A DNA stretch of 64,000 bases. It comes from Pseudomonadaceae bacterium (lineage in GTDB: Bacteria > Pseudomonadota > Gammaproteobacteria > Pseudomonadales > Azotimanducaceae). Numbering within the stretch: position 1 is the stretch's first letter; every line of letters begins with the position of its first letter. The translations under genes were made by a program, and so were the position numbers. Of this stretch, positions 26,337 through 35,647 are shown one piece after another. The stretch lies in NCBI GenBank assembly GCA_024743435.1, contig JANSWO010000001.1, positions 310,001 through 374,000 on the forward strand, in the 5' to 3' direction. Under the pieces are notes generated by a model. That model was not told where the DNA came from, searched no databases, and saw only the letters and a list, made by a program, of their open reading frames with translations.

Positions 26337-27320
26337 TCAGCGCTCGGGTGCTGTCAGCCCTTTGCTGGCAAGGAAATCCAGGTTGTAGAGTCGCGATTGG
26401 TACTTGCTGCCGCCGTCGCACAACATAGTGACGATGGTGTGTCCGGGGCCGAGTCGGCGGGCTGTTTCAACCGCGCCACACAAATTAATGCCGGCGCTGG
26501 AACCCAGGAACAAGCCCTCGGTACGCAGCAAGTTATAGACCATATCCACCATCGCTTGATCGTCCACCTGCAGCGCATCATCTACGCGCGCCTGGGCCTG
26601 GTTGTCGGTGATACGGCTATTGCCGATGCCTTCGGTGATCGAGCCGCCAGCACTCATCACGGGCTCACCCGTCGTTGCCCAGCTGTGCAGCGCGCTACCC
26701 ATGCAGTCCGCCAGAACAATCTGAATGTCGGCGTTCTGTTCTTTCAGGAAGTTACTCGTGCCGGCGATGGTGCCGCCGGTGCCGCTCGCGGAGACGAAGG
26801 CATCGACGCGGCCATCGGTTTGCCGCCAAATCTCGGGGCCGGTGGATTCGTAGTGGGCGAGGGCGTTGTCGGTGTTGTCGAACTGGTTTGCCCAGATCGC
26901 TCCATCGATGGATGCGGCGAAGCGACCGGCCTGCTTCTGATAGTTCATCTCGTCTTTGTACGGCACGGTCTTGACGACGCGGACTTCTGCTCCGAGGGTG
27001 TTGAGCAAGTCCACCTTCTCGCGAGACTGATTGTCCGGCATATAGATGACGGTCTTGTAGCCGCGAGCGTTGCAGACGTGCACGAGTCCGATACCGGTAT
27101 TGCCGGCTGTGCCTTCAACGACGGTGCCACCCGGTTGTAAGTCACCGCGAGCCTCGGCGCATTGGATCATCCACAGGGCAGCCCGGTCTTTAACTGAGCC
27201 ACCCGCGCTCATGAATTCAGCCTTGCCCAGAATCTCGCAGCCGGTAGCCTCGCTGAGTGAGTTCAGGCGAATGAGCGGTGTGTTGCCGATGCTGCCGGCG
27301 AAACCGTCGAGGGTGTCCAT
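26337..27320 (-). CDS. Cysteine synthase (PLP-dependent, CysK-type)
   Basis: Forms cysteine from O-acetylserine and sulfide. The 327-residue fold-type II protein has the PLP lysine at 44 (SAGGSVKDRAA), the substrate loop EGTAGNTGIGL, the phosphate-binding SGTGGTIAGTS, and a late SSAGINLCGA. The form SAGGSVKDR rather than NPGGSVKDR resembles the branch common in fungi and some bacteria. ATG 27320 has GGAG seven bases upstream; an ORF to 27446 adds unrelated residues. Another sulfur-assimilation enzyme (MetY type) is at 55.5 kb. Confidence 0.93.
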   Translation of the reverse strand: MDTLDGFAGSIGNTPLIRLNSLSEATGCEILGKAEFMSAGGSVKDRAALWMIQCAEARGDLQPGGTVVEGTAGNTGIGLVHVCNARGYKTVIYMPDNQSREKVDLLNTLGAEVRVVKTVPYKDEMNYQKQAGRFAASIDGAIWANQFDNTDNALAHYESTGPEIWRQTDGRVDAFVSASGTGGTIAGTSNFLKEQNADIQIVLADCMGSALHSWATTGEPVMSAGGSITEGIGNSRITDNQAQARVDDALQVDDQAMVDMVYNLLRTEGLFLGSSAGINLCGAVETARRLGPGHTIVTMLCDGGSKYQSRLYNLDFLASKGLTAPER

Positions 27321-27464
27321 GGAGTCGCTCCAATTCGTTGAGCGCGGGATTGTACCGGGCCTGTTGCTCGTGCACAGACGCGCGCTACATCGAACAGGCA
27401 TAAGGTTACGTTGTGGTGTTACCTGGTTCCTTGATTCACGCTCCAACGTCTCTAAGCTGGGGGT

Positions 27465-28463
27465 ATGACAGGACTTCTACAAGCGCTGGGCCGCGTGCTG
27501 TTGAGTTGGGGGTTGGCAAGCTGCTGCGCACTGCCGGTGGCCGCCCAGTGGTATGAGGCAACCCAGCCAATCATGGGCACCCGCGTGCATGCGGAGGTGT
27601 GGAGTCTGGATGAGGCGGATGCCCGACGTGCGCTGGCTGACGTCATGGCGGAAATGCACCGAATCAACGCGCTGATGAGCCCCTACATTGACACCAGTGA
27701 GCTCTCGCTCATCAATGCCAACGCCGCACGAATGCCGGTTAGCACCTCTCGAGAACTCATGGAGCTGCTGGCGCGCAGCGCTCGACTGTCGGAGCTGACG
27801 GATGGTGCATTTGATGTCACGTTTGCCTCCATCGGCCGGCGTTATGACTACCGGGCCGGCGCAAAACCAGATGAGGATGAGATTTCCGCAGCCCTGCCCG
27901 CGATTGATTACCGTCATGTGCTTCTGGACTGGCAGGCGATGACCGTCGCTTTTGCGCGGGCGGGTGTCAGCATAGATCTGGGCGGCATCGCGAAAGGTCA
28001 CGCGGTTGATCGAGCCGCCGCGATACTGCGTTCGAGAGGGTTCGAGCACGCGTCGGTCAGCGCCGGAGGTGACAGCGTGATCATAGGCGATCGGATGGGC
28101 CAGCCCTGGACGGTCGGTGTTCGCCACCCCGACGATGCCGACCGGATGAGTGCCATTTTGCCGCTGGAAGATACAGCGGTATCAACGTCCGGCGATTACG
28201 AGCGCTATTTCGATGAGAACGGCGTGCGTTACCACCATATCCTCGATCCCGACACAGGCGATTCCGCTCGGGCTATCCGCAGCGTGACGATCCTTGGCCC
28301 GGATTCGACTACCACCGACGGCCTTTCCACCAGCGTCTTCGTGCTGGGCCTGGAAGACGGCCTTGCTCTGATCAATCAGCTGCCAGGGATCGATGCGATT
28401 GTCATCGATGGTGATGGCAACCTTCACTATTCCGACGACCTTTCGTCGCTTGGTTCTCAATAA
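27465..28463 (+). CDS. FAD:protein FMN transferase (ApbE family)
   Basis: A 332-residue exported ApbE-type enzyme that attaches FMN to Ser/Thr of target proteins using FAD. A signal peptide (VLLSWGLASCCALPVAA) precedes YEATQPIMGTRVHAEV. Diagnostic motifs are TDGAFDVTFASIG, SIDLGGIAKGHAVDRA, ASVSAGGDSVIIGD, STSGDYERYF and HHILDPDTGDSA. No NqrC/RnfG-like target is in the window. It is the first gene on this strand before the thioredoxin/TPR/TolQR cluster, but a 440-bp gap separates them, so co-transcription is uncertain. Confidence 0.93.
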   Translation: MTGLLQALGRVLLSWGLASCCALPVAAQWYEATQPIMGTRVHAEVWSLDEADARRALADVMAEMHRINALMSPYIDTSELSLINANAARMPVSTSRELMELLARSARLSELTDGAFDVTFASIGRRYDYRAGAKPDEDEISAALPAIDYRHVLLDWQAMTVAFARAGVSIDLGGIAKGHAVDRAAAILRSRGFEHASVSAGGDSVIIGDRMGQPWTVGVRHPDDADRMSAILPLEDTAVSTSGDYERYFDENGVRYHHILDPDTGDSARAIRSVTILGPDSTTTDGLSTSVFVLGLEDGLALINQLPGIDAIVIDGDGNLHYSDDLSSLGSQ

Positions 28464-28903
28464 GGCCCAAGCTGCAAACTGCGTGCCTCGCTGCGTGACC
28501 TCGCGCACATATTTCCCGCCCTCGCTCATCTAACTTTCTCTTTGTCGAGCGCTCGCGCTCGATAGAGAGGCCGGGCCCGCTGTCGGGGCCATCGGGTCGC
28601 CACACCTTGCTCGGTGGAACCGAGCAGTCGGCGGGTCCGGACTCGTTTAGCCGTAGTGGCCTGATCGATAAGGATGTCGAACGGGATCGAAGTGATGTCA
28701 TGGACAACATTGCAAGGCTGGCAGGACGCAATCGGCAGACGCCGACGAATCGATGGGTCAGCTCGGGATGGATTTCGAGCAAAAGTGGAATTAAGCAGTA
28801 TCCACTTGATCCCTCGACGGCTGCGCGATCGGAATCTCGGTCGGGCTGGTTGCGCAACGACTAGTTACACAGTTCTGTCGTGCTGCGGCAGCTCGGAGAG
28901 TTC
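28464..28903. other. 440-bp gap between ApbE and thioredoxin genes
   Basis: No convincing gene. Two hairpins are visible: TCGAGCG/CGCTCGA at 28545-28562 and TGCTCGG/CCGAGCA at 28608-28626. Overlapping reading frames on both strands (85, 77 and 151 codons) lack family resemblance and good starts. The promoter of the downstream operon is expected in the right part. Confidence 0.6.
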
Positions 28904-29410
28904 ATGAAAAGCCTGATCGCCACTTCGCTTGTTGTCGCCACGTTCCTCGCGACCACGTTCAGCGCGCCGACTGCAGATGCAGTAGCCCTCAAACAACAGG
29001 CGCCTGACTTCACCCTGCCTACTCTCACTCGCGGCAACCTGCGTCTTGAGGAGTATCGAGGGCAGGTTGTGCTCATTAACTTCTGGGCTAGCTGGTGCGG
29101 CCCCTGTCGTCAGGAAATGCCGATTCTCGATGCGTTGCACAGCCGCTATGAAGATGCCGGATTCGCTGTGCTCGGGATTAACGTCGAGGGTGAGGTGGCG
29201 CCTGCACAGAAGATTGTCGACAAAACCAATGTCACCTTCCCCGTGCTGATCGACGAAGGCCAGCGCGTATCAGAAACCTATTCCCTTGAAGCGATGCCGA
29301 GCACCGTGGTCGTCGACCGCGACGGCAACGTGCGTTACATCCACCGAGGCTACAAGCCGGGTGACGAAGCCAAATACGTCGAAATCGTCAAGCAACTCAT
29401 TCGCGAGTAG
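28904..29410 (+). CDS. TlpA-like thioredoxin, periplasmic
   Basis: A 168-residue exported thiol:disulfide oxidoreductase of the TlpA/ResA type. A signal peptide (residues 1-26) is followed by APDFTLPTL, then the active site WASWCGPCRQEMP with the CGPC pair, and the cis-proline loop EAMPSTVVVDRDG. It would reduce or isomerise disulfides in periplasmic proteins. ATG at 28904 has GGAGAG just upstream; the longer GTG start at 28880 is less likely. It ends 7 bp before the next gene and looks like the first gene of the cluster to 38318. Its target may be one of the cluster's exported proteins, but that is inference. Confidence 0.92.
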   Translation: MKSLIATSLVVATFLATTFSAPTADAVALKQQAPDFTLPTLTRGNLRLEEYRGQVVLINFWASWCGPCRQEMPILDALHSRYEDAGFAVLGINVEGEVAPAQKIVDKTNVTFPVLIDEGQRVSETYSLEAMPSTVVVDRDGNVRYIHRGYKPGDEAKYVEIVKQLIRE

Positions 29411-29417
29411 AGCCGCT

Positions 29418-30017
29418 ATGCAATGGATCGCAAAATCAGCTGGCAGCGCGTTGCTCGCCGGCGCCCTCATCACGGTCATCGGATTTGGATATCGGGCGCA
29501 GGCCGATTCGATGGCTGAAACCGCCGCTGTTACCGATCAGCCAAGCCCGGCCTCGGCCATTGTCGCCGCCGAACCTGCCGCGCTTGATGATATGGAGGCG
29601 ATTAAGACTGAGTTGATCAAACTCAAGCGTGATCTTGTCATTCTTGAGGAAGACCTGCTTTACCCAGCCAGCACGCAAATGTCTGTGTTTCTCGCGATGG
29701 ATGTCGGCGAGTTTTTCGGTTTGGACGCCGTAACCGTGAAGGTGAACGGCAAAGAGGTCGCCCATCACCTGTACACAGAGCGCGAAGCTGATGCGCTGTT
29801 TCGCGGCGGTGTGCAGAAGCTGTTCGTGGGTAACGTCAAGCAAGGCGATAACCGAGTGACGGCGTTTTTCACGGGCAAGGGCCCCTCGGGCCGTGATTAC
29901 AAGCGTGCCGCTACCGTGGAGTTTGAGAAGAGCTTCGAGCCAACCTTTGTTGAGCTGCGCATCAGTGATTCCGAGGCAAAGTATCAGCCGGAATTCCACG
30001 CCGTTGTTGTTCAGTAG
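29418..30017 (+). CDS. Conserved exported protein, coiled-coil plus beta domain
   Basis: I recognise no assigned function. The 199-residue protein has a signal peptide or anchor (SAGSALLAGALITVIGFGY), a short coiled-coil (LDDMEAIKTELIKLKRDLVILEEDL split over about residues 55-80), then a domain with alternating strands such as SVFLAMDVGEFFGLDAVTV and VTAFFTGKG. The start at 29418 (MQWIAKSAG) follows the thioredoxin stop by 7 bp. Because every neighbour belongs to one envelope-spanning cluster, a periplasmic accessory role is likely. Product names used for homologues elsewhere would be unreliable here. Confidence 0.75.
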   Translation: MQWIAKSAGSALLAGALITVIGFGYRAQADSMAETAAVTDQPSPASAIVAAEPAALDDMEAIKTELIKLKRDLVILEEDLLYPASTQMSVFLAMDVGEFFGLDAVTVKVNGKEVAHHLYTEREADALFRGGVQKLFVGNVKQGDNRVTAFFTGKGPSGRDYKRAATVEFEKSFEPTFVELRISDSEAKYQPEFHAVVVQ

Positions 30018-30041
30018 CGGCGGGCCAGGACAACGTCCGTC

Positions 30042-31916
30042 ATGAAACAGTTTATCTGTGAACTCCTTTTCCTTTGCGCAGGTCTCGATCCGGTATCCGC
30101 GCCGTTGGACGACCTGACGTATGCCAATGTTCTCTATCACCACTACCAGGGTGACCACGAAAGCGCATTGGTAAACACGTTAGTCGCCGAGCAACAGAAT
30201 CGACTTGGCACTCGCCCGATTCGCTTCCGGCTGGCGGAAGGCAGTTTCGCATTCAGCGAACGGCTCTTCGGCTATGCCGAAAACTCGTTTAACTCCGTCG
30301 CGCAGGAAGAGCTCACTGAGCTTGAGCGAATGCGCCTGTCCTTTCATCTTGCACGCGAGTATTACCGTCGGGGCGACTGGCAGAAGCTTGAGGAGCAACT
30401 CGCGCAGGTTGATCTCGGCAAAACCTGGCTGGGCCGTGAGCGCGTTCATCCCGAAGTTCTGTTTATGGCAGCCCAGGTAGCCACAGTGCGTGGTGATTTT
30501 GCCGGAGCTCAGGCGTCGATCGACAAGATTGCTCCGGATAGCGATTTTTCAGCCTATGCGCTGTACAACCTGGGGGTGGCTCAGCGAGCGAGCGGCGATA
30601 ATGTGTCAGCCGCAGAAACCTTTCAAAGACTCGCGGATGCCAAGGCGTTCAGCGACGAATCATTCGACCTGTTGCAACGCGCTCGGCTGGCGCTGGCTTT
30701 TCTGCGTCGTGACCTCGGCGAAGCGACATCGGCCGAAGCGTTACTTGCCGATCTTCCGTCTGACAGTCGCTACCGTGACCAGGCACTGGCCAGCTATGCA
30801 CAGCTGGCTATGGACGCCGACGACTACGAGCTTGCCGCGCGGATCTGGCTGACGCTGCAAAAGCAGGGTTACTGGACGCCGAGCACGGCATCGGCGCGGC
30901 TGGGTTTTCCTACCAGTCTGGAAATGCTGTCGTCTCCTGAGGCGGCGCTGACGCAATACCGCGAGGCAGAGCGTAGCTTCGAAGCGCGCCTGGTGACGCT
31001 GCAGGATATCGGTGCGCGTTCCGCTGACCCGGAGTGGGTGTCCGGACTGCTCAGCGTCTTTGCCGCGCGCGAAAGCGATGACGAAGCCATGCGCGAAACC
31101 GTAGAACGCTGGCAGAACGAGTTAGGCCATACGGACTGGCTTGAGTGGCTCGCTGCGGAAAACGTTCACGATGTGCTCCTTCAGTGGCGCGATCTCGGCG
31201 AAATGAAGAGTTGGCTGTCTGATCTTCCGTACAGGCTTGACGTCTATTCCGAGTTGGCTGATGAGCAGCAACGCCGTGCGGCGCTGGCTGGTTCGATCAT
31301 CGAGGGCGAAGGCTTGCTGGCACAGCGCAACCGAGTTGCGGCCGGTATCGAGCGGCTGCAAGCAACGCTCGACGCTATCAGTGCGGCTGCGCCGAGCAAT
31401 GATGGGCAATGGCTTCGCTCTCTGGCGACAGAGGCAGAAACAAACTTGCTCGACGAGCTGCAGCACATGCGTGAGCTCGGCTCGAAAGCCATGAGCGGTG
31501 ATGAGCGCGAGCGTTGGTTGCAGCGCGTGGCTCGGCTCGAAGGAACTGTGTTCTGGACGGTGGTTGTCGAACGGAATGCACGACTCAGAGAACGAACCAA
31601 GGCGCTTGCGGAGCAACGCGCAGCGCTTGCAGAAATTGATGCACGCATCGAACGGGTTTCGGATGCCGAGACGCAACTGGTCGCGGGCGTACACACCGAT
31701 TTTGTGATTTTCGATGATCGGGCACAGCGCCTGATCAGCCAGGTTGACCGAGCGATGAGCAGCCGCCAGGAAATGCTTGCTCAGCAATTGCGCCGGGGCA
31801 TGGACCTAGAGCGCGATCGATTGCAGCAGTACCTGCTCGTGACTCGCGTAGCTATCGCCCGCGCGACGGATCAACTTGCTGCGGTCACGGGCGATCAGGG
31901 TGGAGCCTTGCGATGA
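30042..31916 (+). CDS. TPR-containing exported protein
   Basis: A 624-residue protein with a short signal peptide (MKQFICELLFLCAGLDPVSA). The first half has several TPR-like helices (for example ERMRLSFHLAREYYRRGDWQ; AYALYNLGVAQRASGDNVSA), and the second half is rich in coiled-coil sequence (RNARLRERTKALAEQRAALAE; RGMDLERDRLQQYLLV). It sits 24 bp after the coiled-coil protein and overlaps the next gene by 4 bp. TPR proteins like this form the scaffold of Agl/Glt-type envelope machines. Periplasmic location is inferred. Confidence 0.85.
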   Translation: MKQFICELLFLCAGLDPVSAPLDDLTYANVLYHHYQGDHESALVNTLVAEQQNRLGTRPIRFRLAEGSFAFSERLFGYAENSFNSVAQEELTELERMRLSFHLAREYYRRGDWQKLEEQLAQVDLGKTWLGRERVHPEVLFMAAQVATVRGDFAGAQASIDKIAPDSDFSAYALYNLGVAQRASGDNVSAAETFQRLADAKAFSDESFDLLQRARLALAFLRRDLGEATSAEALLADLPSDSRYRDQALASYAQLAMDADDYELAARIWLTLQKQGYWTPSTASARLGFPTSLEMLSSPEAALTQYREAERSFEARLVTLQDIGARSADPEWVSGLLSVFAARESDDEAMRETVERWQNELGHTDWLEWLAAENVHDVLLQWRDLGEMKSWLSDLPYRLDVYSELADEQQRRAALAGSIIEGEGLLAQRNRVAAGIERLQATLDAISAAAPSNDGQWLRSLATEAETNLLDELQHMRELGSKAMSGDERERWLQRVARLEGTVFWTVVVERNARLRERTKALAEQRAALAEIDARIERVSDAETQLVAGVHTDFVIFDDRAQRLISQVDRAMSSRQEMLAQQLRRGMDLERDRLQQYLLVTRVAIARATDQLAAVTGDQGGALR

Positions 31917-34702
31917 TGAATTCTTCGCGACTTCTAACCAGCCTGATTCTTCTTGGCGCCGTTGCCGGTTGCTCGATGTTCGGTGGCGACGATGTCGTCA
32001 AGAGCAAGAGCCCGGCGATTGGCGAGATCATTGCAGACCTCCCGGAATTTGAAGCACCGGATGCGCCGTCCTACTCGCCGTCTCGCGATGAAGTGATGGC
32101 CGCCTACCGCAGAGTCTATGGCGTGGTTGAAGATCCTGTTCAGAACCACGCGGTGGGCAAACGCCTCGCTGATCTGGAGATGTTTGCCGGTGAAGATCGC
32201 GACATCGAAGGCGTCACCGGTGCCTACGAGGATGCGATCTCGCTATACGAAACTTTGCTTGCGAATGCTGCGGGCGAAGACCTCGATCAGATTCTCTACC
32301 AACTGGCGCGAGCGAATGACGTGCAGGGTAATGCCGGCGCGACTCGCAGCTACCTCGACCGACTCATCGCGGAGTATCCCGCGAGTGTGTACGCGCCGGA
32401 AGCCCATTTTCGGCGTGCTGAGATGGCGTTTTCTGCCGAGGACTATGCCGGCGCCGTGGCGGACTACGGCTATGTCGTCGGTCTGGGTGACGACACCCGT
32501 TACTGGCAGAACGCCAGTTACATGCTGGGCTGGTCGCATTTCAAACTCGGTGATCTTGATCGTGGCGTCGAGACCTTTGTCAGCCTGTTGAATGAAGCCT
32601 TCTCGCGCGGAGACATCGATGAGTTGAGCGACGGCGAACGGGAACTTGTCGAGGACAGTCTGCGTGTGGTCGTGCTCGCAGTGGCTGATCTCGATGGTGC
32701 GGCGAGTCTTGCTCAAACCATGCAGGACTACAGCAAGCCAGCCTGGCAGTTTCAGGTCTACGACCGGCTTGCCAGTTTCTATATCGACAAAGAACGTTAT
32801 CTCGATAGCGTCTCCACCTGGCAAACCTATGTGGATGAAAATCCGCTTGATAAAAGCGCGCCGTCAGCCTTCATTGGCATGATTGATACGCTTATCGCGG
32901 CTGATTTCCCAACTGAGGTGAAACCGAAGAAGGAAGATTTTGTTCATCGTTTCGGCGTGCGCAGCGAGTTCTGGAATCACCATGTGGCCGTTGTACATGA
33001 TGAGTACATCGACACCCTGACGAAGTACCTGGATGAGCTTGCGAAAACCGCCCATGCCGACGCCCAGGATACTGGCGATGCTAACGACTACCGCACGGCG
33101 GCGCGCTGGTACGAGGAAATTGTCCTGACGACGCCTGACTCGCCGGAGTTGGCTGAAACGCTATTCCTGCTGGGCGAGGTATACACAGAAGCGGGCGATC
33201 ACCCGCAGGCCGTGGCGGCATACCAGCTTGTCATGCGAGATCACCCAAACTTTCCAAGGGCCAATGAAGCGGGTTACGCAGCGGTACTCGGCCTAGGCCA
33301 GATGGTCGCGAATGCAGAGCCGGTCGATGCGGAGCTGTGGCAACGGGTCAAGATCGATGCGGAGATCGAGTTTGCCTTGCTGTTTTCAGGCGACGAGCGA
33401 GCACCGGCTGTGCAGATGTCGGCTGCGGATGCATTGTTTGGCCTTGGAGAGTTTGCGGGAGCCATGGAGCTTGCGCAGAATTTTCTTGATGAGTGGCCAA
33501 CGGCAGACGTGGCTCTGGCTCAGACGGCTTGGTTGATACTCGGTCATGGTGCCTTCGAGCAGGCCAATTTCGTCGCGGCCGAGACTGCTTACCAGGTTTT
33601 ACGCGGGAGCTTTTCGCTCACGCCTGACGTTGCAGGCGATGTTGGCGAGAAGTTACTGGCGGCTGTCTACAAACAGGGCGAGGCTGCGGATGTCGCGGGC
33701 AGCACCGATGAAGCTGTTGGGCACTTCCTGCGGCTGGCGACGATCGATGCCAGCGCAGAGCTCACAACCCAGGGGCATTTTGACGCGGTTGGTATTCTCG
33801 AGAAGTCCGAGCGTTGGCAGGAAGCAGCGGAGCTGTTCGAGGCCTTTAACGCGCGTTATCCGGGCCACGAACTCGCGCTGGGCAAAGACCAGCGGCTGGC
33901 GAATCTGTACGAGCGCTCCGGTGATACCTCTCAAGCCGCCGCGTCCTATTCACGTCTGGCAAGCTCCGGCGATGATCCTGTCGTCCGACAGCAGGCGCAG
34001 TACCGGGCAGCGGAGTTGTATCTGGAACTCGGTGCTGCGGAGCTCGCGATCGCACACTTCCGTGACTACGCGCATAACTACCCCGATCCCTTCGAGCAGC
34101 GACTCGAAGCGATGCATCACCTGGATCAACTTTACCTGGCGGCTGGCGAGGGCGCGAAAAGGCGTTTCTGGTTGCAACGCAAAATCGATCTGCATGCCAG
34201 CCTCGGTTCGCAAGCTACTGAGCGCGTTAAGTTCCTGGCGGCAGAGGCTGCCTATGTGTTTGCAGAGGATGCGCGTGCCGAGTACGACGCCATTGCGCTG
34301 ACGGCGCCACTCAAGTCATCGCTGAAGCGAAAGCAGCGAAGCCTCAAGAAAGCGATAGCAGCATTCGAGCGGGTTGCTGAGTATCAGGTTGCCTCGCTAC
34401 TCACCGCTTCCACGTTCCACATCGCTGATATCTACACCGCGTTGTCTGCCTCAATCATGAATTCCGAGCGACCTTCGGGTCTTTCAGATCTGGAAACCGA
34501 GCAGTACGACATTTTGCTGGAGGAGCAGGCCTTTCCTTTCGAAGAGCAGTCGATCGGCGTGCACGAACTCAACCTGCAGCGCAGCTGGAGTGGCATTTAC
34601 GACGAGTGGACGAAACGTAGCTTTGATGAGTTGAAGCGGTTGATGCCGGGCCGATTCGCCAAACAGGAAATACAGGTGGCGTATGTTCGAACGATTCAGT
34701 AG
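31913..34702 (+). CDS. Large TPR lipoprotein
   Basis: A 929-residue lipoprotein: signal peptide MMNSSRLLTSLILLGAVAGC with the lipobox Cys at residue 20 (AGCS), so likely anchored to the outer membrane. The rest is almost wholly TPR-like: for example AHFRRAEMAFSAEDYAGAVADYG, AETLFLLGEVYTEAGDHPQAV, YRAAELYLELGAAELAIAHF. About 15-20 repeats by eye. It overlaps the preceding stop (ATGA) and the next gene by 20 bp, so the three TPR genes are likely made together. Function in the cluster: probable load-bearing scaffold between motor and outer membrane, by analogy with TPR lipoproteins of gliding machines. Confidence 0.87.
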   Translation: MMNSSRLLTSLILLGAVAGCSMFGGDDVVKSKSPAIGEIIADLPEFEAPDAPSYSPSRDEVMAAYRRVYGVVEDPVQNHAVGKRLADLEMFAGEDRDIEGVTGAYEDAISLYETLLANAAGEDLDQILYQLARANDVQGNAGATRSYLDRLIAEYPASVYAPEAHFRRAEMAFSAEDYAGAVADYGYVVGLGDDTRYWQNASYMLGWSHFKLGDLDRGVETFVSLLNEAFSRGDIDELSDGERELVEDSLRVVVLAVADLDGAASLAQTMQDYSKPAWQFQVYDRLASFYIDKERYLDSVSTWQTYVDENPLDKSAPSAFIGMIDTLIAADFPTEVKPKKEDFVHRFGVRSEFWNHHVAVVHDEYIDTLTKYLDELAKTAHADAQDTGDANDYRTAARWYEEIVLTTPDSPELAETLFLLGEVYTEAGDHPQAVAAYQLVMRDHPNFPRANEAGYAAVLGLGQMVANAEPVDAELWQRVKIDAEIEFALLFSGDERAPAVQMSAADALFGLGEFAGAMELAQNFLDEWPTADVALAQTAWLILGHGAFEQANFVAAETAYQVLRGSFSLTPDVAGDVGEKLLAAVYKQGEAADVAGSTDEAVGHFLRLATIDASAELTTQGHFDAVGILEKSERWQEAAELFEAFNARYPGHELALGKDQRLANLYERSGDTSQAAASYSRLASSGDDPVVRQQAQYRAAELYLELGAAELAIAHFRDYAHNYPDPFEQRLEAMHHLDQLYLAAGEGAKRRFWLQRKIDLHASLGSQATERVKFLAAEAAYVFAEDARAEYDAIALTAPLKSSLKRKQRSLKKAIAAFERVAEYQVASLLTASTFHIADIYTALSASIMNSERPSGLSDLETEQYDILLEEQAFPFEEQSIGVHELNLQRSWSGIYDEWTKRSFDELKRLMPGRFAKQEIQVAYVRTIQ

Positions 34703-35366
34703 GTGCTCGACTCGGCAGCTTGTCGGTTGTACAGCAACCGTGCTCCTGAGTGTTCTCGCGGGCTGCGCCAGCATTCCCGGCGGCTCCATCTTGTCGGATG
34801 CGAAAGCGCGCAAGGCCGAGCCTGCTCGCGCCATTGACGTCAGTGCGCCGGAATCCTCAGCTCAGCTGAGCCAGCGCTACGAGGTGAAGCCGCGCAACGC
34901 CGAGCGCTTTGAACTCGCGCTCGCCGCGTTAGACCGTGATGATTTGCAGGCCGCTGAGAAGTTGTTTCTCCAGATCGCCGACGATCAGCCTGAATTGCCA
35001 GGCCCTTGGACCAATCTAGCCCAGATCGAGCGCCAGCGAGGTGATATCGAAGCTGCGGGCAGCGTGTTGCGAAAAGCGGTAGATGCAAATCCAGACAACT
35101 GTCAGGCGTTGACAGCGCTGGGCCTCATGTCCCGTGAGGTTGGCGACTTCGCAAGTGCGGAAGGTTACTACCTTGATTGCCTGCAAAGAGATGGCGACTT
35201 CGCTGATGCGCATTACAACCTCGGCATTCTCTACGAGATCTACCTCGGACGCTTGCCGGAGGCGCTTGCCTCCTATCGGACTTATCAGCAGCTGACCGAA
35301 AAGCCAGATCGGCGGGTAGCGGGTTGGGTCATGGATCTTGAGCGTCGGATCGGTAGCGCGTCATGA
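34683..35366 (+). CDS. TPR lipoprotein
   Basis: A 227-residue lipoprotein with LLSVLAGC (Cys28) and Ala at +1 (AS), then a linker and about four TPR units (RFELALAALDRDDLQAAEKLF; PGPWTNLAQIERQRGDIEAA; CQALTALGLMSREVGDFAS; DAHYNLGILYEIYLGRLPEAL). The start overlaps the end of the previous TPR gene by 20 bp, and its stop overlaps the next gene by 4 bp. Likely an outer-membrane partner of the large TPR lipoprotein. Confidence 0.87.
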   Translation: MFERFSRCSTRQLVGCTATVLLSVLAGCASIPGGSILSDAKARKAEPARAIDVSAPESSAQLSQRYEVKPRNAERFELALAALDRDDLQAAEKLFLQIADDQPELPGPWTNLAQIERQRGDIEAAGSVLRKAVDANPDNCQALTALGLMSREVGDFASAEGYYLDCLQRDGDFADAHYNLGILYEIYLGRLPEALASYRTYQQLTEKPDRRVAGWVMDLERRIGSAS

Positions 35367-35644
35367 GAAGCACGCTAATGAGTTTGATTCTGGTGCTCTC
35401 GTTCACGGTTTCAGCCAATGAAGACGTTGGCCGTGTTGAGCTTGATGAAACCGTGATCTCCGGCAACCAAGAACTGCCGAAAGTTCTCTACATTTTGCCC
35501 TGGCAAGAACCGGGCGGACTACCGGAACTCGATCTGAACTCTTCGCTGCGCGAAGTGGATGTGTTTCGACCTTTGTACCCGCCGGCATACCGCCGGGAAC
35601 TCAACTACTACCGCACGCTTGAAAGCGTGGTCACGGAGGATTAA
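35363..35644 (+). CDS. Small exported protein of the TPR/TolQR cluster
   Basis: A 93-residue protein of no family I can name. Signal peptide MRSTLMSLILVLSFTVSA, then a mature part of about 75 residues with VLYILPWQEPGG and DVFRPLYPPAYRRELNYY, rich in Tyr and Pro. It starts inside the previous stop (ATGA) and ends 3 bp before the TolQ/ExbB gene. Its tight coupling argues for a real gene and a function within the cluster; nothing more can be said from sequence. Confidence 0.75.
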   Translation: MRSTLMSLILVLSFTVSANEDVGRVELDETVISGNQELPKVLYILPWQEPGGLPELDLNSSLREVDVFRPLYPPAYRRELNYYRTLESVVTED

Positions 35645-35647
35645 AGG

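Noticed and set aside
28402-28907. Genes in the ApbE-thioredoxin gap (85, 77 and 151 codons).
   Set aside because: The frames overlap each other on both strands, have biased composition, no family resemblance and weak starts.
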